Assembly (NCBI RefSeq): GCF_009864005.1
Contig: NZ_WEZQ01000005.1
Span: 408,535-472,534 of the forward strand
Direction: 5' to 3'
DNA length: 64,000 bases
Source: Furfurilactobacillus milii
GTDB lineage: Bacteria; Bacillota; Bacilli; Lactobacillales; Lactobacillaceae
Below are positions 45,650 through 56,307 of the stretch, piece by piece (positions within the stretch are counted from its first letter, which is position 1; each line of letters opens with the position of its first letter). The notes below the pieces were generated by a model. It was not told the DNA's origin. It saw only the letters and a list, made by a program, of their open reading frames with translations, and made no database searches. The position numbers were made by a program, and so were the translations under genes.

Positions 45650-48352
45650 TTATTTCGCATCATACCAAGTAGATCCGTGAGCACTTTCAACTTTCAACGG
45701 AATATCCAAACTAACAGCTGAATCCATAATGCTTGGAACTAATTTTTCAAGAATCGGAATCTCTTCCTTGGGTGCTTCAAAGACCAGCTCATCATGAATT
45801 TGCAGCAACATAGTAGCCTTTAAATCGTGATCAGTTAATGCCTTCTGCATTTGAATCATAGCAATCTTAATAATATCTGCTGCTGATCCCTGAATTGGCG
45901 TATTCATCGCTGTCCGTGCTGCAAACGAACGGCGATTAAAGCTCTTCGCATTGATATCAGGTAAATACCGGCGGCGATGCGTGATTGTCTCCACGTAGCC
46001 CTGCTTCTTTGCCTGTTCAACAACGTCTTCTGTATATTTTTTGACATCTGGGTATTCGCGGAAATAAGTATCAATAAATTGTTTTGCCTGAGGACGGGAA
46101 ATTCCCAGATTTTGTGATAATCCATAATCACTAATTCCGTAAACAATTCCAAAGTTTGTTGCCTTGGCCTGCCGCCGCATTAATGGCGTCACTTCATCAT
46201 TAGAAGTTAACCCAAAAATTCGGCGAGCTGTTGCCGCATGAATATCTTCGTCTTCACGGAAGGCCTCTTGCAAGTTTGCATCCCCAGTAATGTGAGCCAA
46301 CACACGTAATTCAACTTGTGAATAGTCTGAAGAAAAGATTTCCCAGCCATCATGACTTGGCACAAACGCCTTCCGAATTTCACGTCCTTGCTGAGTTTGA
46401 ATCGGAATGTTTTGTAAATTCGGGTCAACTGACGATAAGCGACCTGTCTGCGTCAGAGTTTGTAAATAGCGCGTGTGCACCTTGTGATCATGGCTATGAA
46501 CGACTTTTAACAGTCCCTCAATATAGGTCGACTGTAACTTAGACAAGCCACGGTAGGCCAAGATATTTTCCACAATAGGCGCTTGAGGCGCCAGCTGTTC
46601 TAAGACATCAACTGAAGTTGAATAACCCGTCTTAGTCTTTTTGATCACTGGCAACTTCATTTTTTCAAACAAAATTTGGCCCAATTGCTTGGTCGAATTG
46701 ATGTTAAATTCTTCTCCAGCTTCGTTGTAAATGGTTTGTTTCAGCGATGACAATTGTTCCTTGAACTTTTCTCGCATATTGGTCAATTGGTCAGTATCCA
46801 CATAAACACCGGCAATTTCCATATCCGCCAGCACAAAAGTTAACGGCAATTCAATGTTGACATATAAATCACGCTGCTCATTTTGATCAAGTTCTTTAAA
46901 CAGCTCTTCATGGAGATTTTGAATGGCCAATGCCTTCCGCGACAAATGGTCGAAGAATTGTTCATCATCGTCAGGAATCGCCCGTTTGGCACCCTTGCCG
47001 TAAACGGCTTCATCTGTTTCAACCTGGTCGTAACCATGTTGTTGTGCCAAGCTACCCAAATCATTTGAATTATCATTCGTATCCAGCAAGTAAGAAACGA
47101 GTAACAAATCGAAATCAACACCAATAAGTTTGACTCCGAGACGGTGTAGACCGACATACTGAGCTTTAGCATTAAAAACGTTCTTTTCAATATTGCCATT
47201 TTCCATCAATTTCTTAATTTGGGCAGATTGAAGCAGATCGACTTCTCGACTAACCAATGTCTGTTTGCCATCGGTCATCACAAAACCAGCAAATGCACTG
47301 AGATGATAATTTTCATCAGGCATTTCCAAAATAAAACTAACTTCATCGGTAAAATTATCAACCAAGTCTAGATTATCTTTGGTTAATTCTGTCCAACTGA
47401 CAGTCTTTAAAGCTGTGCTTGTTTCATCGTCGCCTAAATCCAAAGAAAGACCGGCATTCTGCAACTGTTTCAGGAAATTGTTGAAGTCCATCTGTTGATA
47501 GAAGGCAATCAATTTGTCAATATCAGGACCGTTATAATCGATATCATCCAAATGAATTGCCAACGGCGCATTGGTGCGAATCGTCGCCAAATCTTTACTC
47601 ATCAGGGCCTGATCATGATCCTCAATCAAGTGATCTTTCATCTTGCTCTGTTTAATATCATCTAGATGATCGTAGACACCCTCTACGGAATCAAACTGCG
47701 TCAGTAACTTAATCGCCGTCTTCTCACCCACTTTGGTAACACCCGGATAATTATCGGAAGTGTCACCCGTGAGTCCTTTCATATCAATAATTTGTTTGGG
47801 TTCTAAGCCATATTTATCCTGAACGTGAGTAGGTGTGTAATATTCGATTTCGCTAACACCTTTTTGCGTGATTGCCACCGTTGTTTGATCTGTTGCTAAC
47901 TGAGTCAGATCACGGTCCCCAGTTACGATGATCACTTGATATCCGGCTGCTTCGCCTTCACGGGCCATGGTGCCGATAATGTCGTCGGCCTCCCAATCCT
48001 TGAGTTCATAACTCTTGATGCCGTAACCGGTCAAAAGATCTCGTAAGTAAGGCATTTGCTCTGATAATTCTTCCGGTGTTTTAGATCGGCCACCTTTGTA
48101 GTCAGAAAATTTACCAGTTCTAAAAGTTGTTTTCCCGGCGTCAAATGCCACTAATGCCTTATCTGGTTGAACAACCTTAACTACTTTATCCAACATCGTC
48201 TTGAACGCGTAAATAGCGTTCGTATGTAAGCCATCATGGTTAGTAAATCGATCCAATTGTTGATGCAGTGCAAAGAAGGCACGAAAGGCCACACTGTTGC
48301 CGTCAATCAGTAATAGTTTTTTCTTTGTTGATAACGTTAATTGTTCGCTCAT
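45650..48352 (-). CDS. polA: DNA polymerase I
   Basis: About 900 residues: N-terminal 5'-nuclease (KLLLIDGNSVAFRAFFALH, FDAGKTTFRTGKFSDYKGGR), a vestigial 3'-5' exonuclease domain (about 330-490) whose first motif reads FILEMPDENY instead of the acidic DxE, so no proofreading is expected, and a complete polymerase domain with DYSQVELRVLAHI, RRQAKATNFGIVYGISDYGL and QIHDELVFE. ATG 48352 is the better family match; the frame reaches ATG 48388, and neither has a good ribosome binding site. First gene of polA-mutM-coaE-nrdR-dnaB-dnaI. Confidence 0.97.
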   Translation of the reverse strand: MSEQLTLSTKKKLLLIDGNSVAFRAFFALHQQLDRFTNHDGLHTNAIYAFKTMLDKVVKVVQPDKALVAFDAGKTTFRTGKFSDYKGGRSKTPEELSEQMPYLRDLLTGYGIKSYELKDWEADDIIGTMAREGEAAGYQVIIVTGDRDLTQLATDQTTVAITQKGVSEIEYYTPTHVQDKYGLEPKQIIDMKGLTGDTSDNYPGVTKVGEKTAIKLLTQFDSVEGVYDHLDDIKQSKMKDHLIEDHDQALMSKDLATIRTNAPLAIHLDDIDYNGPDIDKLIAFYQQMDFNNFLKQLQNAGLSLDLGDDETSTALKTVSWTELTKDNLDLVDNFTDEVSFILEMPDENYHLSAFAGFVMTDGKQTLVSREVDLLQSAQIKKLMENGNIEKNVFNAKAQYVGLHRLGVKLIGVDFDLLLVSYLLDTNDNSNDLGSLAQQHGYDQVETDEAVYGKGAKRAIPDDDEQFFDHLSRKALAIQNLHEELFKELDQNEQRDLYVNIELPLTFVLADMEIAGVYVDTDQLTNMREKFKEQLSSLKQTIYNEAGEEFNINSTKQLGQILFEKMKLPVIKKTKTGYSTSVDVLEQLAPQAPIVENILAYRGLSKLQSTYIEGLLKVVHSHDHKVHTRYLQTLTQTGRLSSVDPNLQNIPIQTQQGREIRKAFVPSHDGWEIFSSDYSQVELRVLAHITGDANLQEAFREDEDIHAATARRIFGLTSNDEVTPLMRRQAKATNFGIVYGISDYGLSQNLGISRPQAKQFIDTYFREYPDVKKYTEDVVEQAKKQGYVETITHRRRYLPDINAKSFNRRSFAARTAMNTPIQGSAADIIKIAMIQMQKALTDHDLKATMLLQIHDELVFEAPKEEIPILEKLVPSIMDSAVSLDIPLKVESAHGSTWYDAK

Positions 48353-48550
48353 AAAGGCCGTCGCTTTCTTTGATTTTAATGATTCCATTTTAACAAATTA
48401 AGCGCTCTCGCACCAATTTGAAGCAGAAGCGTAATTGAATGTTTAAGTGAGCCCGATGCTGATAATTATCGACTGATTCTGATTTTGCTGGCGTAGTCGC
48501 ACCCCCTGTAGAAAAAAGATTCCACTTGTTCAAGAAACACTGGCAAACAA

Positions 48551-48583
48551 AAAGCCGTGCCGACAACAATGTCAACACGGTTT
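48551..48583 (-). terminator. Terminator after the BI-1 gene
   Basis: Outer arms CCGTG / CACGG and inner GACA / TGTC, followed by TTTTTGTTT on the minus strand, between the BI-1 gene and polA. Confidence 0.78.
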
Positions 48584-48663
48584 CTAGTTATGATTTATTC
48601 GAGCATTTTATTCACAAACATTAAAGCCCTGCTCATAGCATGATTTTAGTCATTCAGGTTTAA

Positions 48664-49383
48664 TTAGTTGCGGTTGCTACCGTAGCCAAAAATCTGCAGG
48701 ATGTAAATGAAAATGTTGATGAAGTCTAGGTACAACTGAAAGGCACCCTGAACGGCTAGGCCACTCAACGAAATCTGATTGCCATACTGTTCATAAATTT
48801 TACGCATCCGTTGTGTATCCCAAGCAGTCAGAACAACAAAAACAGCCACGATAACAAAACTAAAGATGAAACTGATAAAGGATGACCGTAAGAAAATATT
48901 AATCAAACTAACGATAATAATCCCAATCAGTGCAAACGTTGCTTGCGTCCCAATCTTAGTCAAATCACGGTGTGTCGTTGAGCCATAAAAACCCATTCCA
49001 CCAAAGATAGCGGCTGACGCAAAGAACGCAGAGAAGATTGTCGCACTCGCATATTGAAGGAAAATGCTGGACAGCATCAACCCGTTGATCGCCGCAAACC
49101 CAAACAACATTGTCAGCCCTGCTGCTGCACTCCGGTTGGCCTTAAAGCTAGTGCCAATTACGAGTCCAAATTCAGCCACCACTAGAACAATTGGGAACCA
49201 GCGGTTAGCAGCAATAAAACTAAAGTATTGCTGTTGGAAAACAACGCCGGCAAGCACGGCAACGATTGCGGAAATCAGCACCGCTCCACCCATGTAACCG
49301 AAGACTTTACTCATGAAGGCTGATAAACCAGAAGCCTGTGAGTTCACCTCTCGGCGAGGTTGTTGATATTCATTGTTATTCAC
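48664..49383 (-). CDS. Bax inhibitor-1 family membrane protein
   Basis: 239 residues, with a short Gln/Asn-rich cytoplasmic N-terminus and seven membrane segments. The BI-1/YccA (TMBIM) family leaks protons or calcium and is linked to quality control. Start is GTG 49383 behind GAGGG. Family markers include TAWDTQRMRKIYEQYG near the C-terminus, which carries the acidic pore residue, and ALQLYLDFIN-like GAFQLYLDFINIFIYIL. Single-gene unit. Confidence 0.93.
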   Translation of the reverse strand: MNNNEYQQPRREVNSQASGLSAFMSKVFGYMGGAVLISAIVAVLAGVVFQQQYFSFIAANRWFPIVLVVAEFGLVIGTSFKANRSAAAGLTMLFGFAAINGLMLSSIFLQYASATIFSAFFASAAIFGGMGFYGSTTHRDLTKIGTQATFALIGIIIVSLINIFLRSSFISFIFSFVIVAVFVVLTAWDTQRMRKIYEQYGNQISLSGLAVQGAFQLYLDFINIFIYILQIFGYGSNRN

Positions 49384-49616
49384 AAAAATCCCTCATTTCT
49401 TATTAATTAACTAATTGTCGTTTGACAAATACTGACTAATTCATGTTCAAGATGTATTCTAACAGATTTACCCAAACACGCAAGCGTTTTACCTGTGCAA
49501 TACGCAACTTTAGAATTCCTTATAGATAACTGTCCACCCCCTCTAGTTTTTTGACCACAAGACGCTTAAAATTATGTCTACCTTGTTTTATAAACTATTT
49601 AGTGTAAGGAGCCGTT

Positions 49617-50813
49617 ATGCCAGTCGAAAAACAACAGACTGTAAAACCCAGTCTGTTCTTAACACTTTTATTGGGTACGCTATCTGCGTTTGGCCCATTA
49701 TCCCTAGATATGTATCTGCCTGCACTGCCCCAGCTGCAAGCTAGTTTTCACACCAGTTCAGCAGCTGTTCAAGCAAGTATCAGTGCCTGCCTCATTGGCA
49801 TGGCCGTTGGTCAATTAATTATTGGCCCATGGAGTGACCGGGTTGGGCGACGGAAACCCTTATTAATTGGGCTGGTTGTCTTCACGCTCACGTCAGCGGC
49901 ACTTATCTTTGTCCATAGTATCGTAGTCTTTCTAGTTCTTCGTGTTATTCAAGGCCTTGCTGGTGCGGCTGGTCAGGTGCTGTCGCGGGCAGTAGCCAGA
50001 GATCTTTTCTCCGGACACCGATTAACTACTTTCTACGCCACATTAATGTCCATCAACGGAATTTTCCCAGTTATCGCCCCAATTTTAGGAGCTGTTCTAG
50101 TAAGTTTCTTCCCGTGGGAATCAGTGTTTGTGACATTAACAATTGTTGGCATTTTACTCGTCATCGCCAGTGCCTTCGGTCTGCCAGAGACAGCCACTAG
50201 CATTGGCGGGCCTGTTGAAAAGCTCGATTTCAAGAGCGTCTTTTCAAACGGACGTTTTATGCTCAATGCAAGTCTGTTAGCACTTGTGTACGGCGCTTTG
50301 TTTACATACATTGCAGATTCTTCGTTTATCTTTCAGCAAGACTATCATCTAAGCACAACTGCTTTCAGTATTATCTATGCTATTAATGGTCTAGGAATCG
50401 CACTGGGAAGTAAAATTGTCGGCCGTGTTTCTGAATTCCTCAACGAGCATCAAATTGCCCAAGTTGGTTTCCTAGTCCCTCTAATCGGGTGTGTCATCCT
50501 AGTCATCAACGCATTAACAATCAATCAGCTCTGGCTGTTTGCAGTCGCTTTGTGGTTTGTCGTTTCGTCGGTCGGTTTCAATAGCACTATCACCACTGCT
50601 ATTGCCATGGAAAGCACAACTAAAAACATTGGCACAGCCTCAGCAATCTTAGGTACTCTGTCTCAATTAGTCGGTGGTGTAGCTTCGCCGCTTGTCGGTT
50701 TATTTGGCTCCAACACTGCCTACCCAATGATTATTCTTATCTCAATTTTTGAAGCATTGGGATTAATCTTGCTACACTTTAGTCGCTCAACAGCTAGCAA
50801 CAAGGATCTATAA
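49617..50813 (+). CDS. Bcr/CflA-family MFS multidrug exporter
   Basis: 398-residue drug:proton antiporter with 12 membrane segments. The N-terminus shows LGTLSAFGPLSLDMYLPALPQL (Bcr/CflA signature in pieces), motif A is GPWSDRVGRRKPLLIG, and the TM5 motif C-like stretch FPVIAPILGAVLVSFFPW is present. AAGGAG precedes ATG 49617. Flanked by single genes; no local regulator. Confidence 0.93.
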   Translation: MPVEKQQTVKPSLFLTLLLGTLSAFGPLSLDMYLPALPQLQASFHTSSAAVQASISACLIGMAVGQLIIGPWSDRVGRRKPLLIGLVVFTLTSAALIFVHSIVVFLVLRVIQGLAGAAGQVLSRAVARDLFSGHRLTTFYATLMSINGIFPVIAPILGAVLVSFFPWESVFVTLTIVGILLVIASAFGLPETATSIGGPVEKLDFKSVFSNGRFMLNASLLALVYGALFTYIADSSFIFQQDYHLSTTAFSIIYAINGLGIALGSKIVGRVSEFLNEHQIAQVGFLVPLIGCVILVINALTINQLWLFAVALWFVVSSVGFNSTITTAIAMESTTKNIGTASAILGTLSQLVGGVASPLVGLFGSNTAYPMIILISIFEALGLILLHFSRSTASNKDL

Positions 50814-50830
50814 AAAGACATGGACAAACA

Positions 50831-50868
50831 AAAATACCGTTACGAATTTAACTTCGCGACGGTATTTT
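50831..50868. terminator. Bidirectional terminator between the MFS gene and murC
   Basis: 10-bp perfect arms AAAATACCGT / ACGGTATTTT with an inner CGAA/TTCG stem and T/A runs on both sides. Confidence 0.87.
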
Positions 50869-50896
50869 TATGTCTAAGAATCGTATTTAATCAACA

Positions 50897-52231
50897 TTAA
50901 CCATTATTCAAGCTCGTGTTACTCAGAAGCGTTTCATACTCACGTTCATACTTCTGAACGTCACCAGCCCCCATAAAGATGGCCACAGCGTCATGATAGT
51001 CCAGTAAAGGTGACATATTATTCAACGTCAGCACTTCACCACCCTTGGTAATTTTGGCTCCCAAATCAGCACTAGAGACATCCCCAGTCTTTTCACGGGC
51101 AGAACCAAAAATATTCGTTAGGTAAACTTTATCTGCCAAATTAAGGCTCTTGGCAAAATCATCCATCAACGCGATTGTCCGCGTAAACGTATGTGGCTGG
51201 AAGACAGCAATTAATTCCTTATCAGGATACTTTTGACGGGCAGCATCGATTGTTGCCTTGATTTCTGACGGATGATGAGCGTAATCATCGATGATTGTCA
51301 TATCGGCAACTTTACGTTCTGAGAAACGCCGTTTGACACCCTGGAAAGAAAGCAATTCCTTACGTAAATCGTCCATGTCCACTTTTTCAAAATGAGCGAC
51401 AGCGATAACGGCCAAACTGTTCAGCACATTGTGTTCACCAAACAACTGAATTTCAAAGTTTCCGATAAATTCATCATGGATATAAACATCAAAGTTTGAA
51501 CCCTTCGTAGTGCGTTTAACATTACGGGCCTGAATGTCATCTGTATCGTTAACCCCGTAGTAATAAACTGGGACTTTAGCCGTAAGCTTGCGCAATTCAG
51601 GATCATCGCCCCATGCGAAGATTGCCTTACCAACTTGGCCAGCAAATGTTTCAAAGGCACTGTAAACATCGTCGATGCCCTTGTAATAATCTGGGTGATC
51701 AAAGTCAATATTCGTCATGATGGCATAATCTGGATGGTAAGCCAAGAAATGACGACGGTATTCATCAGCTTCAAAGACAAAGAAACGTGAGTTAGGCGTG
51801 CCTTTACCTGTACCATCACCAATCAAATAACTGGTTGGTGCAATGCCACTCAAAACATGTGAAAGTAAACCAGTCGTGCTGGTCTTACCGTGTGCACCGG
51901 CAATCCCAATACTTGTGTAACCCTTCATCAATTGGCCTAAAAATTCGTGATAACGAACCACGGTCAATCCCAATTCTTTGGCACGAACAATTTCCGGATG
52001 AGTATCAGGGAAAGCATTCCCAGCGATAACGGTTAAACCGGCATGCAAATTGTCTGGATTAAATCCATAAATCTTAATGCCAGCCTGTTCCAAAGGTCGT
52101 TGTGTAAAGGTGTACTGCTCAATGTCAGAGCCTTCAACGCGGTCCCCACGATCATGTAAGATTAATGCCAACGAGGCCATTCCTGACCCTTTAATACCAA
52201 CAAAGTAATAAGTTGTGTCTGTGTTATCCAT
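50897..52231 (-). CDS. murC: UDP-N-acetylmuramate--L-alanine ligase
   Basis: Adds L-Ala to UDP-MurNAc in peptidoglycan synthesis. 444 residues; N-domain [17 protein letters not shown] loop [19 protein letters not shown], then [28 protein letters not shown] region [12 protein letters not shown], all typical. AAGGAG site. Follows sftA as in Bacillus. Confidence 0.97.
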   Translation of the reverse strand: MDNTDTTYYFVGIKGSGMASLALILHDRGDRVEGSDIEQYTFTQRPLEQAGIKIYGFNPDNLHAGLTVIAGNAFPDTHPEIVRAKELGLTVVRYHEFLGQLMKGYTSIGIAGAHGKTSTTGLLSHVLSGIAPTSYLIGDGTGKGTPNSRFFVFEADEYRRHFLAYHPDYAIMTNIDFDHPDYYKGIDDVYSAFETFAGQVGKAIFAWGDDPELRKLTAKVPVYYYGVNDTDDIQARNVKRTTKGSNFDVYIHDEFIGNFEIQLFGEHNVLNSLAVIAVAHFEKVDMDDLRKELLSFQGVKRRFSERKVADMTIIDDYAHHPSEIKATIDAARQKYPDKELIAVFQPHTFTRTIALMDDFAKSLNLADKVYLTNIFGSAREKTGDVSSADLGAKITKGGEVLTLNNMSPLLDYHDAVAIFMGAGDVQKYEREYETLLSNTSLNNG

Positions 52232-52335
52232 GAATAATGGGCTCCTTAATATTACAAACTATCTATATTTTGTAATGAACAAATCTAATGTAACAACATT
52301 AATCGTTGACAATCAAGGTTCTTTACAGGTTTAAG

Positions 52336-54801
52336 CTAATCTTCATCACTCTTTTTTAACTTATCCGGTGTCAGGAAAACTTCTCGGGGTTTAGAACCTT
52401 GTTGAGCGGACACATAACTGTGACTTTCTAATTGGTCAACCAGGTTAGCTGCACGGTTGTAACCAATAGAAAAGACGCGTTGCAGTTTGGAAGTAGAGAC
52501 AGTCTTCTCATTTGCAACGTAGCTTAGAACATCGGGCCATAAATCGTCTTGATCCTCAGCGGCAATTTCTGTTGCTAACAATTGTTTCGGTTCGAAGGCA
52601 TAATGTGGCGCCATCTGCTCGCGGACAAAATCAGTTACGGTGTCAATTTCATCGTCAACAAAAGTTCCCTGTAATCGGATCGGTTGACTCTTGCCGTTAC
52701 CGAGGTACAGCATATCCCCTCGTCCCAGCAAACGTTCAGCACCAGCTGTATCTAAAATTGTTCGTGAATCAATTTGACTAGATACCATAAAGGCTACCCG
52801 TGTCGGAATATTGTTTTTAATCGTTCCTGTAACAACGTCCACAGATGGCCGCTGAGTAGCGACCAATAAGTGTAAACCAGCAGCACGCGCCTTTTGAGTA
52901 ATCCTGGCGATGTAGTCTTGCACCTCTGAGGCGGCAACCATCATCAGGTCAGCCAGTTCGTCAATGATAATCACGATATAGGGCATCTTCTGTTCAGGAT
53001 GACCACTCGCCATGGCCTTCTCGTTAAACTGTTCAATGTTACGGGCACCACCAGCAGCAAGCTTCTGGTAACGTTCTTCCATTTCATTAACAGCCCACTT
53101 CAAAGCGGCAGCAGCTGCCTGTGGCTCGGAAACTACTGGTGATAATAAATGCGGAATACCGTTATACGGTGCCATTTCCACGGCCTTAGGATCAATTAAA
53201 ATCAACTTAACTTCCTGTGGCGTTGCCTTGTACATGATTGACATAAGCAAACTGTTGATGAATACGGACTTACCAGAACCCGTTGCCCCGGCAATTAACC
53301 CATGTGGCATGCTGCGCAAATCAGTTACCTGAGGTTTACCGAATAAATCAACACCCAACGCAACTGTCAGCGGTGACAAACTGTTCTGGAACACGTCAGA
53401 ACGCAAAACCTCAGACAGCATAACTGGCCGAGATTTCAAGTCAGGAATTTCAATTCCCACCGTCGATTGACCAGGAATTGGCGCTTCAATTCGAATATCT
53501 TTAGCCGCCAGAGCCAGTTTAAGATCATCTTGTAAATTAGTGATCTTGTTTACCCGAACCCCAGGGCCAAGACTGACCTGAAATTGAGTAACAGTCGGTC
53601 CAACCGTGTAATCAACCACTTCCCCATCCACGTTAAAGGCGGACAAGGTACTGTTTAGCACATCAATTTGTTTCTCAATCCAAGCGTCCAACTTCGCTTC
53701 GTCACGCAGTACTGGCGGCTTAAGCAAGTCTAAACTTGGAAAATGATAGGTCATTAGGCCCTTATCACTTTCAGATGCGTACGTCCGACCAGAAAGCTGC
53801 GCAACCGTTTGCTCAACGGTCTGCGTACTATTCTTCGCTTGAGCACTTTCTGGAACAAATTGTTGATCCAAACCATCCGTCGTCCTATCAGAATCAGCAT
53901 GATCATGATTAAACAACGCCAAGTCTTTCTGACCATTTTGCTCTTCATTCAAAATATCAGCTAATCCATGACCAAGTGCTGTTTGCGAACGTGCAGCTGG
54001 TGAACTTGTTGCGACCGCATCACTTTCAGTTGCATGAGAAGTAACATTGACCATGCTCTGCGCAGAATGTTCCTCACTACTTGCGACGGATTCCTGCAGA
54101 GCGACGGAGCTATCCGAATGTTGAATACTTTTCGTCTCATAACTATCATCTTGATGGCTAGTTTGTGTCGAACTTACCGCATTCGTTACCTGCACTGATG
54201 TTTCAGAAACGGCAGAATGAGCCGAAACGGCACTAGTTGACGACTGATCAGAATCCTGATGAGCAACTACCTCAGCGCTCGAAGCACTATTGCTTGGTTC
54301 ACGTTTCGCCGATGTTGTCGCCGAATCTGAACTTGTTGCTACATCCTCTTTTTTATGTGACCAGTCATCTTTACCCCAACTACTGGTTGTCTTATCAGAG
54401 GTTGCGGAATATGCTGCGGATGCTGGCGCAAATGGTTTATTCAGTGCAGATACGTACTGCGTATCACGAGCAGCCGACTTAGGCTTGGGTTGCCAAGGAC
54501 GTCGACGAGGACGAATTGTCTGCTCAAGAGCTCGTGCCTGCTGGGAAGCATACATGCTTGCAGTTGCACGATCTATTTGAACCTCATCATTACCGAAACG
54601 AACTGGCGCACTAGTTGGCGTCCTTTCTTGACTGCCATTGACAGGAGACGTCTCCTGTCGATTCTCAGACACGCGCTGACTACCGCCAACTTGACGTTCG
54701 GTACCATTAGGTGCGTGTAGAACATGATGCCGATGCTGTTTTATTCTTGTTAATTCTTCTGGATGTTGCCGGAGAAACGCCGGACCATCGTAATGTTTCA
54801 T
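52336..54801 (-). CDS. sftA: Soluble FtsK/SpoIIIE-type DNA translocase (SftA-like)
   Basis: 821-residue DNA pump that clears chromosomal DNA from the division septum. It lacks the N-terminal membrane segments of FtsK, like SftA (YtpS) of Bacillus. Residues about 1-120 are basic; about 120-340 are a low-complexity Ser/Thr/Gln/His linker; the alpha/beta motor follows with Walker A AGATGSGKSVFINSLL and Walker B YIVIIIDELADLM; the winged gamma domain ends at the C-terminus (RVFSIGYNRAANLVDQLESH). Next to murC and ytpR, the same neighbourhood as in Bacillus. Confidence 0.93.
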   Translation of the reverse strand: MKHYDGPAFLRQHPEELTRIKQHRHHVLHAPNGTERQVGGSQRVSENRQETSPVNGSQERTPTSAPVRFGNDEVQIDRATASMYASQQARALEQTIRPRRRPWQPKPKSAARDTQYVSALNKPFAPASAAYSATSDKTTSSWGKDDWSHKKEDVATSSDSATTSAKREPSNSASSAEVVAHQDSDQSSTSAVSAHSAVSETSVQVTNAVSSTQTSHQDDSYETKSIQHSDSSVALQESVASSEEHSAQSMVNVTSHATESDAVATSSPAARSQTALGHGLADILNEEQNGQKDLALFNHDHADSDRTTDGLDQQFVPESAQAKNSTQTVEQTVAQLSGRTYASESDKGLMTYHFPSLDLLKPPVLRDEAKLDAWIEKQIDVLNSTLSAFNVDGEVVDYTVGPTVTQFQVSLGPGVRVNKITNLQDDLKLALAAKDIRIEAPIPGQSTVGIEIPDLKSRPVMLSEVLRSDVFQNSLSPLTVALGVDLFGKPQVTDLRSMPHGLIAGATGSGKSVFINSLLMSIMYKATPQEVKLILIDPKAVEMAPYNGIPHLLSPVVSEPQAAAAALKWAVNEMEERYQKLAAGGARNIEQFNEKAMASGHPEQKMPYIVIIIDELADLMMVAASEVQDYIARITQKARAAGLHLLVATQRPSVDVVTGTIKNNIPTRVAFMVSSQIDSRTILDTAGAERLLGRGDMLYLGNGKSQPIRLQGTFVDDEIDTVTDFVREQMAPHYAFEPKQLLATEIAAEDQDDLWPDVLSYVANEKTVSTSKLQRVFSIGYNRAANLVDQLESHSYVSAQQGSKPREVFLTPDKLKKSDED

Positions 54802-54957
54802 TGAATCACCTAAGTCAAATTATTGAGTATCGTTTTCAAACAGCCATCTCTGCAATCCACTAATTTCAAATTAAATCGGATTCTAAGTGAGCGTCATCAC
54901 TATTCTTGTAACAACAGTCCACCAACCCAGCTTGAATAAAAATTTGAACTAGCAAAA

Positions 54958-54977
54958 GAGGAGGCCTCTGCCCCCTC
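54958..54977 (-). terminator. Terminator after ytpR
   Basis: Eight-bp GC-rich arms GAGGGGGC / GCCTCCTC with one wobble around AGAG on the minus strand, then TTTTG. Confidence 0.65.
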
Positions 54978-55041
54978 GCATCCTTATCATGCAATTCAGA
55001 CTTCTAAAACATGAAAAAGGACTAACTAACAATTAAATGCA

Positions 55042-55683
55042 TTACACAAAAAGCTTATTGCCGCGTTCAAAGTCAAACGGATCACCGACTTTTGCAAAAT
55101 CGTCTGGTAGAATCAGTGCCCCTTTTTTCTGAGGTGCATTCTGCAAATGAAGCTCACGACCACTAGTAATCATACCATTTGAGGAAACGCCCCGCAATTC
55201 GCCAGGCCAAATGATTTCACCGTTTGGCATCACTGCACCAACTTTGGCAACAACAACGTAAATGTGTTCCTGCATGTTTGGTGATCCGCTCACAATTTGC
55301 AGCGTTTCATCATTGTCAACACGCGTTTTTGTTACTAACAAGTGATCAGAATCAGGATGCTTCGTTGTTGATTCAACATAACCAACCACAAACTTTGGAG
55401 TGCGGTCAGCAACTAAAACTGTAGCGTCAAAGCCAGCTTGTTTAACTGCTGCCTTTAAGGCATTGATTTGATCATCTGACAATTCGATTGGTCCATTACC
55501 GGCGATACTCTTGTCAATATGGCTAACACCAATAAAGTTAAAACCCAAGGTTGTATCGGTTTTAGGATCATAGATACGCGCAATGTTCTGACTGGTTTCC
55601 ACAGACTGCTCCGCCACATTGGGAGCCAAAATGACCACCAGTACATCTGGGGATGCTTGCTGGTTCATACTTGCAATTAACAT
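55042..55683 (-). CDS. YtpR-family tRNA-binding protein
   Basis: 213-residue protein with a C-terminal EMAP-type tRNA-binding domain (VGYVESTTKHPDSDHLLVTKT, VSGSPNMQEH, RGVSSNGMITSGREL), the same fold as the start of PheT. The first 90 residues form the YtpR N-terminal domain (DUF4479). It may act in trans on tRNA; no precise role is known. Strong CGGAGGAAG site. It lies ahead of sftA as in Bacillus ytpR-ytpS. Confidence 0.93.
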   Translation of the reverse strand: MLIASMNQQASPDVLVVILAPNVAEQSVETSQNIARIYDPKTDTTLGFNFIGVSHIDKSIAGNGPIELSDDQINALKAAVKQAGFDATVLVADRTPKFVVGYVESTTKHPDSDHLLVTKTRVDNDETLQIVSGSPNMQEHIYVVVAKVGAVMPNGEIIWPGELRGVSSNGMITSGRELHLQNAPQKKGALILPDDFAKVGDPFDFERGNKLFV

Positions 55684-55825
55684 GTTCTTCCTCCGAATAT
55701 AATGTCGTTATTAAAGTTTAGCCTCTTGCACTTACGTGGTCAATCGTTCAGACAACATTTTCCTGTTTTCCTAAAATGGTGTACACTATGAGCAATTCAT
55801 TTTGACCACAACTGGAGGGATTGCC

Positions 55826-56167
55826 TTGACAAACAATCAGCATTTTAGCCAATTAGCCATCTTAGCAGGACTGGGGATATCAGCCGGTCTTGCTCTTGGT
55901 GCGCTTATCCAGGATCTACATCTAAAACGTCCGGATCGAATTTTAACGGAGGTTAAAACTTCCTTCCGTAAATCAGGCGCTCTTGATGGTGCTTGGATTG
56001 AACATCATCCTGTACCCTTTAAACGTTTTGCTGCTCAAACGCTCGTCTATCGTGGCGGTGTCATCAAACATGAGGATGGTCAGCCTGTTGCTTATGAGTT
56101 TTTAGCCGATACAAAAACCGGCAAAGTAGTCGACGTTTGGAAGGTAACTTCACAACTCCAATCATAA
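55826..56167 (+). CDS. Small membrane-anchored protein of unknown function
   Basis: 113 residues from TTG 55826, which has GGAGG seven bases upstream; the longer TTG frame at 55802 does not. An N-terminal membrane anchor (about residues 8-28, Gly/Leu/Ala rich) is followed by an extracytoplasmic domain with KRPDRILTEVKTSFRKSG and YEFLADTKTGKVVDVWKV, the last resembling a PepSY-like strand. The function is unknown. Divergent from ytpR, with its own promoter region and the terminator at 56211-56252. Confidence 0.75.
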   Translation: MTNNQHFSQLAILAGLGISAGLALGALIQDLHLKRPDRILTEVKTSFRKSGALDGAWIEHHPVPFKRFAAQTLVYRGGVIKHEDGQPVAYEFLADTKTGKVVDVWKVTSQLQS

Positions 56168-56210
56168 CCATGATCTTTGTTAGCATGAAAAATTATCTGC
56201 ATAATATAGT

Positions 56211-56252
56211 GAAGAAGCCACCGAGATTAATCACAATCTCGGTGGCTTCTTC
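56211..56252. terminator. Bidirectional terminator
   Basis: 18-bp perfect stem (arm starting GAAGAAGCCACCGAGATT) with a 6-base loop, between two convergent genes. Confidence 0.88.
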
Positions 56253-56307
56253 GCTATCGTGCTTCATCTACGAATACATCAATCTAACCTTACATACCAT
56301 AGCAATT